Of a stretch of DNA of 64,000 bases, positions 1 through 7,181 are shown piece after piece. The position numbers and the translations under genes were made by a program. The notes beneath the pieces are model-generated. The model saw only the letters and a program-made list of their open reading frames with translations. It did no database searches and was not told where the DNA came from. The first letter of the stretch is position 1, and each line of letters opens with the position of its first letter. Origin of the DNA: Kribbella sp. NBC_00382 (GTDB lineage Bacteria > Actinomycetota > Actinomycetes > Propionibacteriales > Kribbellaceae); assembly GCF_036067295.1 (NCBI RefSeq), contig NZ_CP107954.1, forward strand, positions 7,564,001-7,628,000, read 5' to 3'.

Positions 1-560
1 TCGTCCTCGGGCAGGTTCTGCAGGTGGCGGAGCTGCTGGCGGATCTGGCGCATGTGGGTGGTCGCGTTGGAGACGTCACCGGTGCCGGCCTCACCCTTGG
101 AGCGGATCATCGCCGCGCCCTCTGTGATCCGGCGCAGCGCCTCGCCCAGGTTGGTCGCGCCGCAGACGAACGGAACGGTGAAGTTCCACTTGTCGATGTG
201 GTTCGCGTAGTCGGCCGGGGTGAGCACCTCGGACTCGTCGATGTAGTCGACGCCCAGGCTCTGCAGGATCTGCGCCTCGACGAAGTGACCGATCCGGGCC
301 TTCGCCATCACCGGGATCGACACGGTGCTGATGATGGACTCGATCATGTCCGGGTCGCTCATCCGGGAGACGCCGCCCTGGGCGCGGATGTCGGCCGGGA
401 CCCGCTCGAGCGCCATCACCGCGACGGCGCCGGCGTCCTCGGCGATCTTGGCCTGCTCGGCGGTGACGACGTCCATGATCACGCCGCCCTTGAGCATCTC
501 GGCCATGCCCCGCTTGACCTTGGCGGTACCGGTCTGCGGGCTGTTCTGGGTGTCGGTCAC
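1..560 (-). CDS. pdxS: PdxS, pyridoxal 5'-phosphate synthase lyase subunit (partial, N-terminal part)
   Basis: The first 186 codons are present and the gene runs off the left edge. PdxS builds PLP from ribose 5-phosphate, glyceraldehyde 3-phosphate and ammonia supplied by PdxT. The visible protein starts VTDTQNSPQ and has the family's conserved stretches: KRGMAEMLKGGVIMDV, the (beta/alpha)8-barrel segment EDAGAVAVMALERVPADIR, then GGVSRMSDP and MAKARIGHFVEAQILQ (which includes a pathway lysine), and GATNLGEALRRI with the second lysine region following. I chose the GTG at 560 because a GGAGG lies 6 nt upstream and it matches the usual N-terminus. It lies 75 bp downstream of, and in the same direction as, the MocR-type regulator gene, and an operator shared with that gene lies just upstream. 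Identification is very secure; PdxT is presumably further left. Confidence 0.96.
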   Translation of the reverse strand, partial: MTDTQNSPQTGTAKVKRGMAEMLKGGVIMDVVTAEQAKIAEDAGAVAVMALERVPADIRAQGGVSRMSDPDMIESIISTVSIPVMAKARIGHFVEAQILQSLGVDYIDESEVLTPADYANHIDKWNFTVPFVCGATNLGEALRRITEGAAMIRSKGEAGTGDVSNATTHMRQIRQQLRHLQNLPED

Positions 561-588
561 TGCATCCTCCTGGTCGCGGTCTGGCACG

Positions 589-612
589 AGTCCAGCGTAG
601 GACGATTGGCCT
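589..612 (-). promoter_or_regulatory. Candidate PdxR operator/promoter of pdxS
   Basis: Read on the minus strand this is AGGCCAATCGT, then CCTAC, then GCTGGACT. The same two blocks (AGGCCAATC and CTGGACT) recur with identical spacing just upstream of the regulator gene at 1993-2016. TACGCT, 29 nt upstream of the pdxS start, could be the -10 hexamer, so a protein bound on CTGGACT would cover the transcription start. A further inverted pair TCAGTCCA/TGGACTGA lies at 621-648. Assignment to the regulator is inference. Confidence 0.5.
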
Positions 613-635
613 GCTGAGCTTCAGTCCACCTCGAA

Positions 636-1991
636 TCAACTGGACTGAGCTAGCGCTGTTCCCAGGCGCGCGACGACAAGTTTCAAGGTGGCAGGTGGAG
701 CGGTGAATGGGATGCGGATGTGCCTGCGGTCGGTCCCGTCCGGTGTGAACAGATCCCCGGCGCCTAGTAGCAAGCCCTGCTCCCGTGCGGCCTCCAGTAC
801 TCGCCTAGCCCGTACTTCCGTCAGCTCAAGCCACAGCGTCATGCCGCCGGTCGGGGTCGGCCAGGCCACGCCGTCCAGCGTCTTCAGCCCGGTCTCCAGA
901 GCGGCCAGGTTGGACCTGAGCCGCGTCTTGCGCCGGGAGATCACCCGGTCGAGACGGCCGAGGATCGCCTGTGCCAGTAGGTCATCCAGCGCACTGGGCG
1001 AGGTCACGCTCAGCTGGGCCGACGTGTTGATCCTGCGTCTCAGTTGCCGGCCGGTACGGACCCAGCCGACGCGCAGGCCGCCCCAGACGGTCTTACTGAG
1101 CGAGCCGACGCTGACCGTGCGCGGGTACCGGCTCAGCGGCTCGGCCTGCTCTCCACTGGCGAGCCAGAGCGGCCGCATGGTCTCGTCGCTGATCAGTGCG
1201 GCGTCGTAGCGCCGGGCGATCTCCACCACTGCTGCACGCCGGTCCGCTGGGAGGCTGAGGCCAGTTGGGTTGTGGTTGTCCGCTTGGAGGTAGATCACCT
1301 TCGGCTTGTGACGCCTGCAGAGATGAGCGAGCTGGTCCGTGTCCCAGACGCCCGCTGGCCAGCCAACTACGTCCAGGCGGTGTCGGCGGAGTAGGTCGAA
1401 GGCTGCTGGGTAGGTGGGCGACTCGGTGATCGCGACGCCCGGTCCTAGGTCCAGCCCGGCTAGGGCCGCGTTGAGGCCAGCTGCGGCACCTACGGTCAGG
1501 GTCAACTGGCCTGGCTCGGTGGGGACGCCCTCAAGCGTGAGGCGTTCGGCTAGCGCCGTACGGAGGTCTAGGGAGCCGCCGGAGGGTGGGCCGTCGCCGC
1601 CCATGGCTTGTGGGAGGCCCTCGGCGATGATCTGCGCGGCTACCTCGGCTACGTCATGCGGTGCGGCGGTTGTGGCGAAGCGGAGGTCCAGGAGGGGTTG
1701 GTCGCCGGCCGAGACTGTTGAGGCCGGGGCGATGGGGTCCAGTAGGCGGTCGAGTGGCCTTACGTGAGTACCGGAGCCTCGTTTGGTCTCCAGTACGCCG
1801 TCTGCTCTTAGCTGGTCCAGAGCGCGGACGACGGTCACCCGGCTGAGGCCGAGGCGCTCAGCTAGTACTCGCTCCGAGGGGAGGCGGGATCCGATCGACA
1901 GGTCGCCGCGCTCGATCCGGCGCAGGACCAGGGCCTCGACCTGTTCGGTCTTGGTCCCGTCCGCTGGATCCAGATCGCTCCCCCGCCACAT
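636..1991 (-). CDS. pdxR: MocR/GntR-family regulator with aminotransferase-like domain (PdxR-like)
   Basis: This 451-aa protein has an N-terminal GntR winged helix (about residues 12-80, with RLPSERVLAERLGLSRVTVVRALDQL split over the recognition helix) and a C-terminal class I aminotransferase fold (about residues 110-445). The PLP-binding lysine lies in SLSKTVWGGLRVGW. Such proteins sense PLP, and PdxR members control pdxST. Its place directly before pdxS, same strand and 75 bp apart, and the operator it shares with pdxS, support the PdxR assignment over other MocR types. PdxR is usually divergent from pdxST, so the collinear order is slightly unusual. The ATG at 1991 directly abuts the operator, which suggests a leaderless, autoregulated transcript. 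The specific symbol is inference; the family is certain. Confidence 0.85.
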   Translation of the reverse strand: MWRGSDLDPADGTKTEQVEALVLRRIERGDLSIGSRLPSERVLAERLGLSRVTVVRALDQLRADGVLETKRGSGTHVRPLDRLLDPIAPASTVSAGDQPLLDLRFATTAAPHDVAEVAAQIIAEGLPQAMGGDGPPSGGSLDLRTALAERLTLEGVPTEPGQLTLTVGAAAGLNAALAGLDLGPGVAITESPTYPAAFDLLRRHRLDVVGWPAGVWDTDQLAHLCRRHKPKVIYLQADNHNPTGLSLPADRRAAVVEIARRYDAALISDETMRPLWLASGEQAEPLSRYPRTVSVGSLSKTVWGGLRVGWVRTGRQLRRRINTSAQLSVTSPSALDDLLAQAILGRLDRVISRRKTRLRSNLAALETGLKTLDGVAWPTPTGGMTLWLELTEVRARRVLEAAREQGLLLGAGDLFTPDGTDRRHIRIPFTAPPATLKLVVARLGTALAQSS

Positions 1992-1992
1992 A

Positions 1993-2016
1993 AGTCCAGT
2001 GTCACATGATTGGCCT
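1993..2016 (-). promoter_or_regulatory. Candidate PdxR autoregulatory operator
   Basis: Minus strand: AGGCCAATC, 8 nt, then CACTGGACT, immediately followed by the ATG of the regulator. The layout is the same as the pdxS site at 589-612. GACACT would be a -10 element 6 nt before the ATG, giving a leaderless message. Regulator identity is inferred. Confidence 0.5.
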
Positions 2017-2089
2017 CACTCGACGCCCCGGCTCCTCCACCCGACCGGCGAACGCGGCGCCGTATCCCCTCCCGGCACCACCACCATTC

Positions 2090-2317
2090 AGCCAAAGCCC
2101 AGCCCCTCCCCTCCCCTCCCCTCGCCCCACGAGCGCGGTGGGCCGACATCTGAGGGGGTTAACCCCTCAACTTGTGGGTTGCCACCCCTGGTTCAAGGGT
2201 GACAACCCACAACCTCAGGGGTTAACCCCCCAAATGGCGGGGCCGAGGGGCGGACTCGAGGCCGGGCAGGCGGTAGCCGCTGAGGTGGAGCGAGGCGGCG
2301 GTGGGGGTGGTCGAGTC
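2090..2317. repeat. First copy of a 228-bp imperfect tandem repeat; otherwise no gene
   Basis: The unit begins AGCCAAAGCCCAGCCCCTCC and ends GGGGGTGGTCGAGTC; the next copy starts at 2318. No convincing gene is seen between 1992 and the insertion sequence at 2387. Each copy contains a long hairpin bounded by GGTTAACC, and a GC-rich tail. The second copy is split by an IS481-family element. Confidence 0.75.
2157..2227. repeat. Long hairpin (31-nt arms) bounded by GGTTAACC
   Basis: Left arm 2157-2187 and right arm 2197-2227 are complementary at 26 of 31 positions: both ends read GGTTAACCCCT, and TTGTGGGTTG and CACCC also pair. The loop is CTGGTTCAA. A second copy of the hairpin begins at the insertion site of the IS and ends near 3572. 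It could be a REP/MITE-like repeat or a strong terminator. No protein can be recognised in it. Confidence 0.65.
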
Positions 2318-2386
2318 AGCCAAAGCCCAGCCCCTCCCCTCGACCGCGCCCGACGAGCGCCGTGGGCCGACACCTGAGGGGTTAAC

Positions 2387-3503
2387 TGTGATGTTCAGGG
2401 AGGTTGTCCCGGATTTGGTGGGTGACTCGGCCTGTCGTTGAGGCATGACGAAGGCCTCCGGTTGTGAAGTGGAGATGTCGAGTAACCGCTTCAGCAACAG
2501 GAGGCCTTCGTGTCCCACGTTAACGCTCAACTGACCCCGCGTGCACGGTTACGGCTGGCGCGTTTGATCGTTGACCAGGGCTGGCCGGTCGCGACCACGG
2601 CCAAGATGTTTATGGTGGCGTCGAAGACAGCACGCAAGTGGGCTGATCGGTACCAGACCGAAGGCCCGGCCGGGATGTGTGATCGCAGCTCGCGTCCGCA
2701 TCACAGCCCGACTAAGACCCCCACCGCGGTAGTACGCCGGATCGTACGGCTGCGCTGGCGTCACCGGCTCGGCCCCGTCCAGATCGCCGGGCGCCTCGGA
2801 CTGCCGGCCTCCACCGTGCACGCCGTGCTCGTACGCTGCCGGATCAACCGGTTGTCACGCATCGACCGAGCCACCGGTGAACCATTACGCCGCTACGAAC
2901 ACGCCTACCCCGGCTCGCTGATCCACGTCGACGTCACCAAGTTCGGCAACATTCCCGACGGCGGCGGCGCACGCTACCTGGGCAAGCAACAAGGCAAACT
3001 CAACTCCCGCCACACCGCCAGAACGCGCACCGGCTACACCGCCAACCGCAACGTCCGCATCGGCACGGCCTACCTGCACACCGTCATCGACGACCACTCC
3101 CGCGTCGCCTACGCCGAAATCTGCGCCGACGAGAAAGCAGCCACCGCCATCGATGTCCTGCGCCGGGCCGTGGCCTGGTACGCCGAACACGGCGTCACCG
3201 TCGAACGAGTCCTGTCCGACAACGGATCAGCCTACAAAGCCCACGCGTGGCGCGACACCTGCACCGAACTCGGCATCACACCCAAGAAAACCAGGCCCTA
3301 CCGACCCCAAACCAACGGCAAAATCGAACGCTTCCACCGCACCCTCGCAGACGGCTGGGCCTACGCCCGCTTCTACACCACCGAAGCCGAACGACGCGCT
3401 GCTCTACCCACCTGGCTCCACACCTACAATCACCACCGACTCCACACCGCAATCGGCAACAAACCACCCATCAGCCGACTGACCAACCTCCCTGAACATC
3501 ACA
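2387..3503 (+). mobile_element. Complete IS481-family insertion sequence, 1117 bp
   Basis: The ends are perfect 20-bp inverted repeats, TGTGATGTTCAGGGAGGTTG on the left and its complement on the right. The 6-bp sequence GTTAAC is directly repeated on both sides (2381-2386 and 3504-3509) and is the likely target duplication. One intact transposase gene fills the element. Intact ends and an open reading frame point to recent, possibly active, movement. The insertion point is the palindrome at the arm of a repeated hairpin. Confidence 0.9.
2448..2511 (+). promoter_or_regulatory. Hairpin that buries the transposase ribosome binding site
   Basis: ACGAAGGCCTCC (2448-2459) is perfectly complementary to GGAGGCCTTCGT (2500-2511). 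Inner pairing GTTG/CAAC and TGAAG/CTTCA lengthens the stem. The right arm contains the GGAGG Shine-Dalgarno sequence and the first two bases of the GTG start. Transcripts entering from outside would fold and hide the start. This is a known strategy in other IS elements; here it is inferred from the sequence. Confidence 0.6.
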
Positions 3504-3508
3504 GTTAA
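2510..3508 (+). CDS. IS481-family DDE transposase
   Basis: This 332-aa protein has an N-terminal helix-turn-helix (residues about 8-75, with the typical ATTAKMFMVASKTARKWADRY pattern across the second helix) and a retroviral-integrase-type core (about 120-315). Visible catalytic acidic positions are HVDVTKF, LSDNGSAY and ERFHRTL. The GTG start is 5 nt after GGAGG. The last IS base falls inside the final serine codon, and the TAA stop lies in the duplicated target GTTAAC, so the host target site supplies the stop. The gene appears intact and is the only gene of the element. Confidence 0.92.
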   Translation: MSHVNAQLTPRARLRLARLIVDQGWPVATTAKMFMVASKTARKWADRYQTEGPAGMCDRSSRPHHSPTKTPTAVVRRIVRLRWRHRLGPVQIAGRLGLPASTVHAVLVRCRINRLSRIDRATGEPLRRYEHAYPGSLIHVDVTKFGNIPDGGGARYLGKQQGKLNSRHTARTRTGYTANRNVRIGTAYLHTVIDDHSRVAYAEICADEKAATAIDVLRRAVAWYAEHGVTVERVLSDNGSAYKAHAWRDTCTELGITPKKTRPYRPQTNGKIERFHRTLADGWAYARFYTTEAERRAALPTWLHTYNHHRLHTAIGNKPPISRLTNLPEHHS

Positions 3509-3676
3509 CCCCTCAACCTGTGGGTCGCCACCCCTGGTTCAAAGGTGACAACCCACAACCTCGGGGGTTAACCCCCCAAATGGCGGGGCCGAGAGGCGGA
3601 CTCGAGGCTGGGCAAGCGGTGGCCGCTGAGGTGGGGCGAGGCGGCGGCGGGGGTGGTCGAACGGGTGGGAGCCGAG

Positions 3677-3747
3677 TGGGTGGGTGGGAGGCGGGTGGGT
3701 GGGAGGCGGGTGGGTGGGAGGCGGGTGGGCGGGAGTCGGGTGGGCGG
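3677..3747 (+). repeat. 15-bp G-rich tandem repeat, about 4.7 copies
   Basis: The unit GGTGGGTGGGAGGCG repeats with one or two changes in later copies (AGTCG for AGGCG, GGGCGGG for GGGTGGG). It lies about 75-145 bp upstream of the polymerase gene. The runs of three G could form G-quadruplexes on the plus strand. The 3509-3822 stretch holds this repeat and the tail of the 228-bp repeat and no gene that I can support. Confidence 0.7.
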
Positions 3748-3822
3748 GGTGGTGGGTCGCGTGGGGTGGGTCGGTGGAGGTGGGGTGCGGGTTTTGTCCG
3801 TGGTAGGTGTGAGGATCTGGGC

Positions 3823-5475
3823 ATGGACGAGCGGTGGGCGATCGCGCCGGTTGAGGGTGGTGGGGCGCTGTTGGTTGCCCTGCATCCTGACGGGCAGCCT
3901 GCCGGTCCTGTACTACGGGAGCCGGACCTGGCCGCCGCTGTCGGGTCGCGGCCGGAGGTGAGCCGGTGGGTTTGGCGGTCGAGTCCTGAGATCTACCCGC
4001 GGCTGCTGGCGGCCGGAGTACGGGTTGAGCGGTGCTACGACATCGAGAGCGCCGAGTTGTTGCTGCTCGGGCATGAGGGGCGATGGGGTGAGCCTCGGTC
4101 CGCGGCGGCGGCTTGGGCGCGGTTGAGTGGGAAGCCGGTTCCGGCGGATCCGCCGTTGCGGTCGACGACGCCTGGCGAGCAGTCGTCGCTGTTCGAGATT
4201 CAGGAAGAGCCGATCGGGTTCGAGGCGCTGCTTCGGGTGTACGCCGAGCAACTTCGCCGGCACCAGCAAGCGGAGTACCCGGAACGGATGCGGCTGCTGA
4301 CTGCCTCGGAGTCGTCGGGGATGCTGGTCGCCGCTGAGATGGATCGGGCCGGGCTGCCGTGGAGTGCCTCGCGGCATCGCGCTTTGTTGAGCGAGTTGCT
4401 CGGGGAGCGGTTTGCGGGCAGTGGGGAGCCGCGGCGGCTGACTGAGTTGGCTGAGCAGATCTCGGAGGCGTTCGGGCGGCGGGTACGGCCGGAGCTGCCT
4501 GCTGATGTGCTGAAGGCGTTCAAGCAGGCTGGGTTCCAGGTCACGTCAACTCGCAAGTGGGAGCTGGAGCGGATCGAGCATCCGGCGGTGGCGCCGATCC
4601 TGGAGTACAAGACGCTCTATCGGATCTACACGGCCAACGGGTGGTCGTGGTTGAGCGATTGGGTGCATGACGGGCGGTTCCGGCCGGGGTTCATCCCGGG
4701 TGGCACGGTGTCTGGTCGGTGGGTGACCAACGGTGGTGGTGGGCTGCAGATTCCGAAGGTGATCCGGCGCGCCGTCGTCGCCGATCCGGGATGGCGGCTG
4801 GTCGTCGCCGACGCGTCGCAGCTGGAGCCGCGGGTGCTGGCTGCGATCTCGCGTGATCCGGGGTTGATGGAGGTCGCTGGTGATGCGGGTGATCTCTACA
4901 AAGCCGTTTCGGATAAGGCGTTCTCGGGCGATCGTGGGATGGCGAAGCTTGCCGTTCTCGGGTCGATCTACGGGCAGACGTCGGGCGACGGGTTGAAGAA
5001 TCTGGCGATGCTGCGGAAGCGGTTCCCGAAGGCTGTTGCCTATGTGGACGATGCGGCTCGGGCTGGGGAGGAAGGGCGGTTGGTCCGGACCTGGCTCGGG
5101 CGGACCTGCCCGCCTTCGGGGTCGCCGATCGACGAAGCGATGTTGGAGGGGCCGTCGGAGGAGCGGCAGACGGATGCGCGGCATGCTCGGGCGCGGGGGC
5201 GGTTCACGCGGAACTTCGTTGTCCAGGGTTCGGCTGCCGACTGGGCGTTGTTGATGATGGCTGCGTTGCGACAGTCCATCACTGAGCTCAAGGCTGAGCT
5301 GGTCTTCTTCCAGCACGACGAGGTGATCGTGCATTGTCCGGTCGACGAGGCCGAGGAGGTTGCTCGGGCGATTCAGGCCGCGGGCGATCTAGCGGGGCGG
5401 ATCACCTTTGGTGAGACGCCGACCCGCTTTCCCTTCACCACCGCCATTGTGGAGTGCTATGCCGACGCGAAATGA
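3823..5475 (+). CDS. PolA-like bifunctional 3'-5' exonuclease/DNA polymerase (actinobacterial type)
   Basis: This 550-aa protein is a compact family A polymerase without a 5'-nuclease domain. Residues about 1-200 form a degenerate exonuclease-like region. The polymerase palm contains motif A as VVADASQLEPRVLAAIS (instead of DYSQIELR), motif B around GMAKLAVLGSIYGQTSG, and motif C as FFQHDEVIV with the HDE triad. It is a second family A polymerase found in many actinobacteria, probably with a repair role. The open frame extends upstream to 3520 through repeats, but MDERWAIAPVEGG at 3823 matches the family start, and the extra 101 codons are repeat-derived. It ends 12 bp before the convergent sigma factor gene. 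Confidence 0.85.
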   Translation: MDERWAIAPVEGGGALLVALHPDGQPAGPVLREPDLAAAVGSRPEVSRWVWRSSPEIYPRLLAAGVRVERCYDIESAELLLLGHEGRWGEPRSAAAAWARLSGKPVPADPPLRSTTPGEQSSLFEIQEEPIGFEALLRVYAEQLRRHQQAEYPERMRLLTASESSGMLVAAEMDRAGLPWSASRHRALLSELLGERFAGSGEPRRLTELAEQISEAFGRRVRPELPADVLKAFKQAGFQVTSTRKWELERIEHPAVAPILEYKTLYRIYTANGWSWLSDWVHDGRFRPGFIPGGTVSGRWVTNGGGGLQIPKVIRRAVVADPGWRLVVADASQLEPRVLAAISRDPGLMEVAGDAGDLYKAVSDKAFSGDRGMAKLAVLGSIYGQTSGDGLKNLAMLRKRFPKAVAYVDDAARAGEEGRLVRTWLGRTCPPSGSPIDEAMLEGPSEERQTDARHARARGRFTRNFVVQGSAADWALLMMAALRQSITELKAELVFFQHDEVIVHCPVDEAEEVARAIQAAGDLAGRITFGETPTRFPFTTAIVECYADAK

Positions 5476-5487
5476 GTAGGCGCCAAG

Positions 5488-6495
5488 CTATGCCAGCTGA
5501 TCAGGTAGGTCGAGGCGGTCGAAGTCGGTGAGTTCGAAGGCGGTCATCTCGGCGATCAGGCCGTGTTCGATCCGGAAGAGGTCGATGCCGAACGGGCGGT
5601 AGCGGTCGTCGCCGGGCACCTTGAGGTACGCGGCCAGGGCGGGCTGCCGGTTCACTTTGATGACCAGGAAGCGCCAGTCGCCGCGGTTGGTGTTGCCGTC
5701 CGGGTCGAGGTTGGCGGCCATGATCCGCTCGGCGTCGACGCGGCCCTCGAACCAGAACGGGTATGGCGGCATCGTGATGCGGATGTCCTCGTGCATAAGC
5801 TGGGCGATGCCTGCGGAGTCGGCTCGCTCCCAGGCGTCCATGTACTTCTGCAGGAGCGCCTGCTCCTCCGCTGACGGGTCGCCGGTGGGCGCCCACTCGG
5901 TACGCCGGGCCGGCAGGTGCTCCCGTAGTACCGGCCGGGCTCTTTGCAGCGCACTGTTGACCGAGGCCACGCTGGAGTCGAGCAGGTCAGCCGTCTCCTT
6001 CGCGGACCAGCCCAGTACGTCCCGGAGGATCAGTACTGCGCGCTGCCGCGCCGGAAGGTGCTGAATCGCGATCAGGAACGCCAGCTCGATCGTCTCCCGC
6101 CGGACAGCCGCCGCGTCGGGCTCCTCGGCGCGGTCGAGCAGGACGTCGGGGAACGGTTGCAGCCAAGGGAGGTCGGTGCGGGCGATGGCCTCGCCGGTCG
6201 GCCAGCAGGCGGGTTCGAGCTGGTGTGGGAGGACGCGTTGCGGGCGGCGTACGTCATCGATGCAGGCGTTGGTCGCGATCTTGTATAGCCAAGCGCGGAA
6301 GGACGAGCGGCCTGCGAAGTCGGTGCGCTTGCGCCAGGCGCGGAGGAAGGTCTCCTGGACCATGTCCTCGGCATCGTCGAAGGAACCGAGCATCCGGTAG
6401 CAGTGCACCCGCAGTTCGTGCCGGAACTGCTCCGCCTGCTCGGCGAAGGTCTCCTCGGCCACGATGGTCATCAGGCTGCGGTCCTCCCGGTTCAT
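5488..6495 (-). CDS. ECF-type RNA polymerase sigma factor with SnoaL-like C-terminal domain
   Basis: This 335-aa protein has sigma region 2 (about residues 20-90, HCYRMLGSFDDAEDMVQETF split over helix 2.2 and RAWLYKIATNACID), region 4 (about 140-200, with QRAVLILRDVLGWSAKETA), and a SnoaL/NTF2-like tail (about 205-330) rich in aromatic residues. This architecture corresponds to the SigG/TIGR02960-like group of extracytoplasmic-function factors, whose tail often regulates activity in place of an anti-sigma factor. The ATG at 6495 overlaps the TGA of a seven-codon minigene; an alternative start is MTIVAEETF at 6471 with GGGAGG upstream. It is collinear with the membrane protein gene upstream. 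Confidence 0.85.
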   Translation of the reverse strand: MNREDRSLMTIVAEETFAEQAEQFRHELRVHCYRMLGSFDDAEDMVQETFLRAWRKRTDFAGRSSFRAWLYKIATNACIDDVRRPQRVLPHQLEPACWPTGEAIARTDLPWLQPFPDVLLDRAEEPDAAAVRRETIELAFLIAIQHLPARQRAVLILRDVLGWSAKETADLLDSSVASVNSALQRARPVLREHLPARRTEWAPTGDPSAEEQALLQKYMDAWERADSAGIAQLMHEDIRITMPPYPFWFEGRVDAERIMAANLDPDGNTNRGDWRFLVIKVNRQPALAAYLKVPGDDRYRPFGIDLFRIEHGLIAEMTAFELTDFDRLDLPDQLA

Positions 6496-6518
6496 CAGCT
6501 GCCGTCCTCGCAGTTCAT
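6495..6518 (-). other. Seven-codon reinitiation minigene between two genes
   Basis: A 17-bp direct repeat, GACGGCAGCTGATGAAC, occurs twice with a 23-bp period. The first copy gives the TGA of the upstream membrane protein overlapping an ATG. That ATG reads MNCEDGS and stops at the TGA of the second copy, which overlaps the ATG of the sigma factor. The result is two consecutive ATGA stop-start couplings. Whether the heptapeptide is translated is unknown. Confidence 0.5.
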
Positions 6519-7003
6519 CAGCTGCCGTCTTCCAGTTCGATGGTGCCAGGCATCGGGGCGTGGCCGGCTAGGCGGAACCAGGTGACGATGCGGCGGCTGC
6601 GCAGCACGCGGGTCGACACCACGATGTCGTTGTGGAAGCGCCTGGCGAGCTGGACGCGGCGTACCGCAGTACCGAGCTCTGTGGCCCAGGGCTCGACGTC
6701 GGTGCCAGTTGCTCCGATTGCTCGGGTCAATGCCGACTCGGCTCGCTCGCGCGTGTCGCTGGTGGCAGTACGGGCTCGGTGGGCTGCATCCAGCAAGAGT
6801 AGGGATGAGGCGGGGTCTAGTACGCCGCTGCCGGCTAGCTCGGCGACTAGGGCGGAGCGGCGGGCGAGTTCGGTCTCGAGGGAGGCGCGGGCGGTGGCGA
6901 CCCGGTGGTGCAGGCGGTCGAGGCGGCCGGCGGTCCAGCTGCAGTAGCCGCCGAGCAGGAGCAGCAGTACTCCCACGAGGATCAGCGCTGCGGAGACCGT
7001 CAC
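6518..7003 (-). CDS. Small membrane-anchored protein, LemA-like topology, function unknown
   Basis: This 161-aa protein has one N-terminal membrane segment (residues about 4-26, ALILVGVLLLLLGGYC) followed by a helical cytosolic domain (RLHHRVATARASLETELARR, then LLLLDAAHRARTA). The shape recalls LemA-type proteins and a conserved actinobacterial family, but I cannot assign a function. Its stop overlaps the first reinitiation codon before the sigma factor gene, so the two are likely co-translated. It could sense the membrane for the sigma factor, but that is speculation. It is divergent from mtnP. Confidence 0.6.
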   Translation of the reverse strand: MTVSAALILVGVLLLLLGGYCSWTAGRLDRLHHRVATARASLETELARRSALVAELAGSGVLDPASSLLLLDAAHRARTATSDTRERAESALTRAIGATGTDVEPWATELGTAVRRVQLARRFHNDIVVSTRVLRSRRIVTWFRLAGHAPMPGTIELEDGS

Positions 7004-7181
7004 GGGGACATTCGACCATCAATCAACAACTCGGCTACTGCGCAGCCCCGACCAGGTCGCGGGCCGCGGCGACCAAGGCTTCTCGGGGCCGCTGCATCTG
7101 CCGGCCCGGGTCGATTACGGAGTGCTGACGGAGTGGGCGAATCGGGTAGTTGCCGGGGCGCGGGATCCTAGGGTCGGAGGC

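Larger units (their letters stand above)
2318..3661. repeat. Second copy of the 228-bp tandem repeat, split by the IS481-family element
   Basis: When 2387-3503 and one GTTAAC copy are removed, the two flanks join into a unit collinear with 2090-2317, including the hairpin. The part 3509-3661 therefore holds the right half of this repeat, and no gene is supported there. Confidence 0.7.

Noticed and set aside
3520..3822. N-terminal extension of the polymerase through the repeats
   Set aside because: The 101 extra codons come from the tandem repeats (GGWEAGG-type) and do not occur in the family; the ATG at 3823 fits better.
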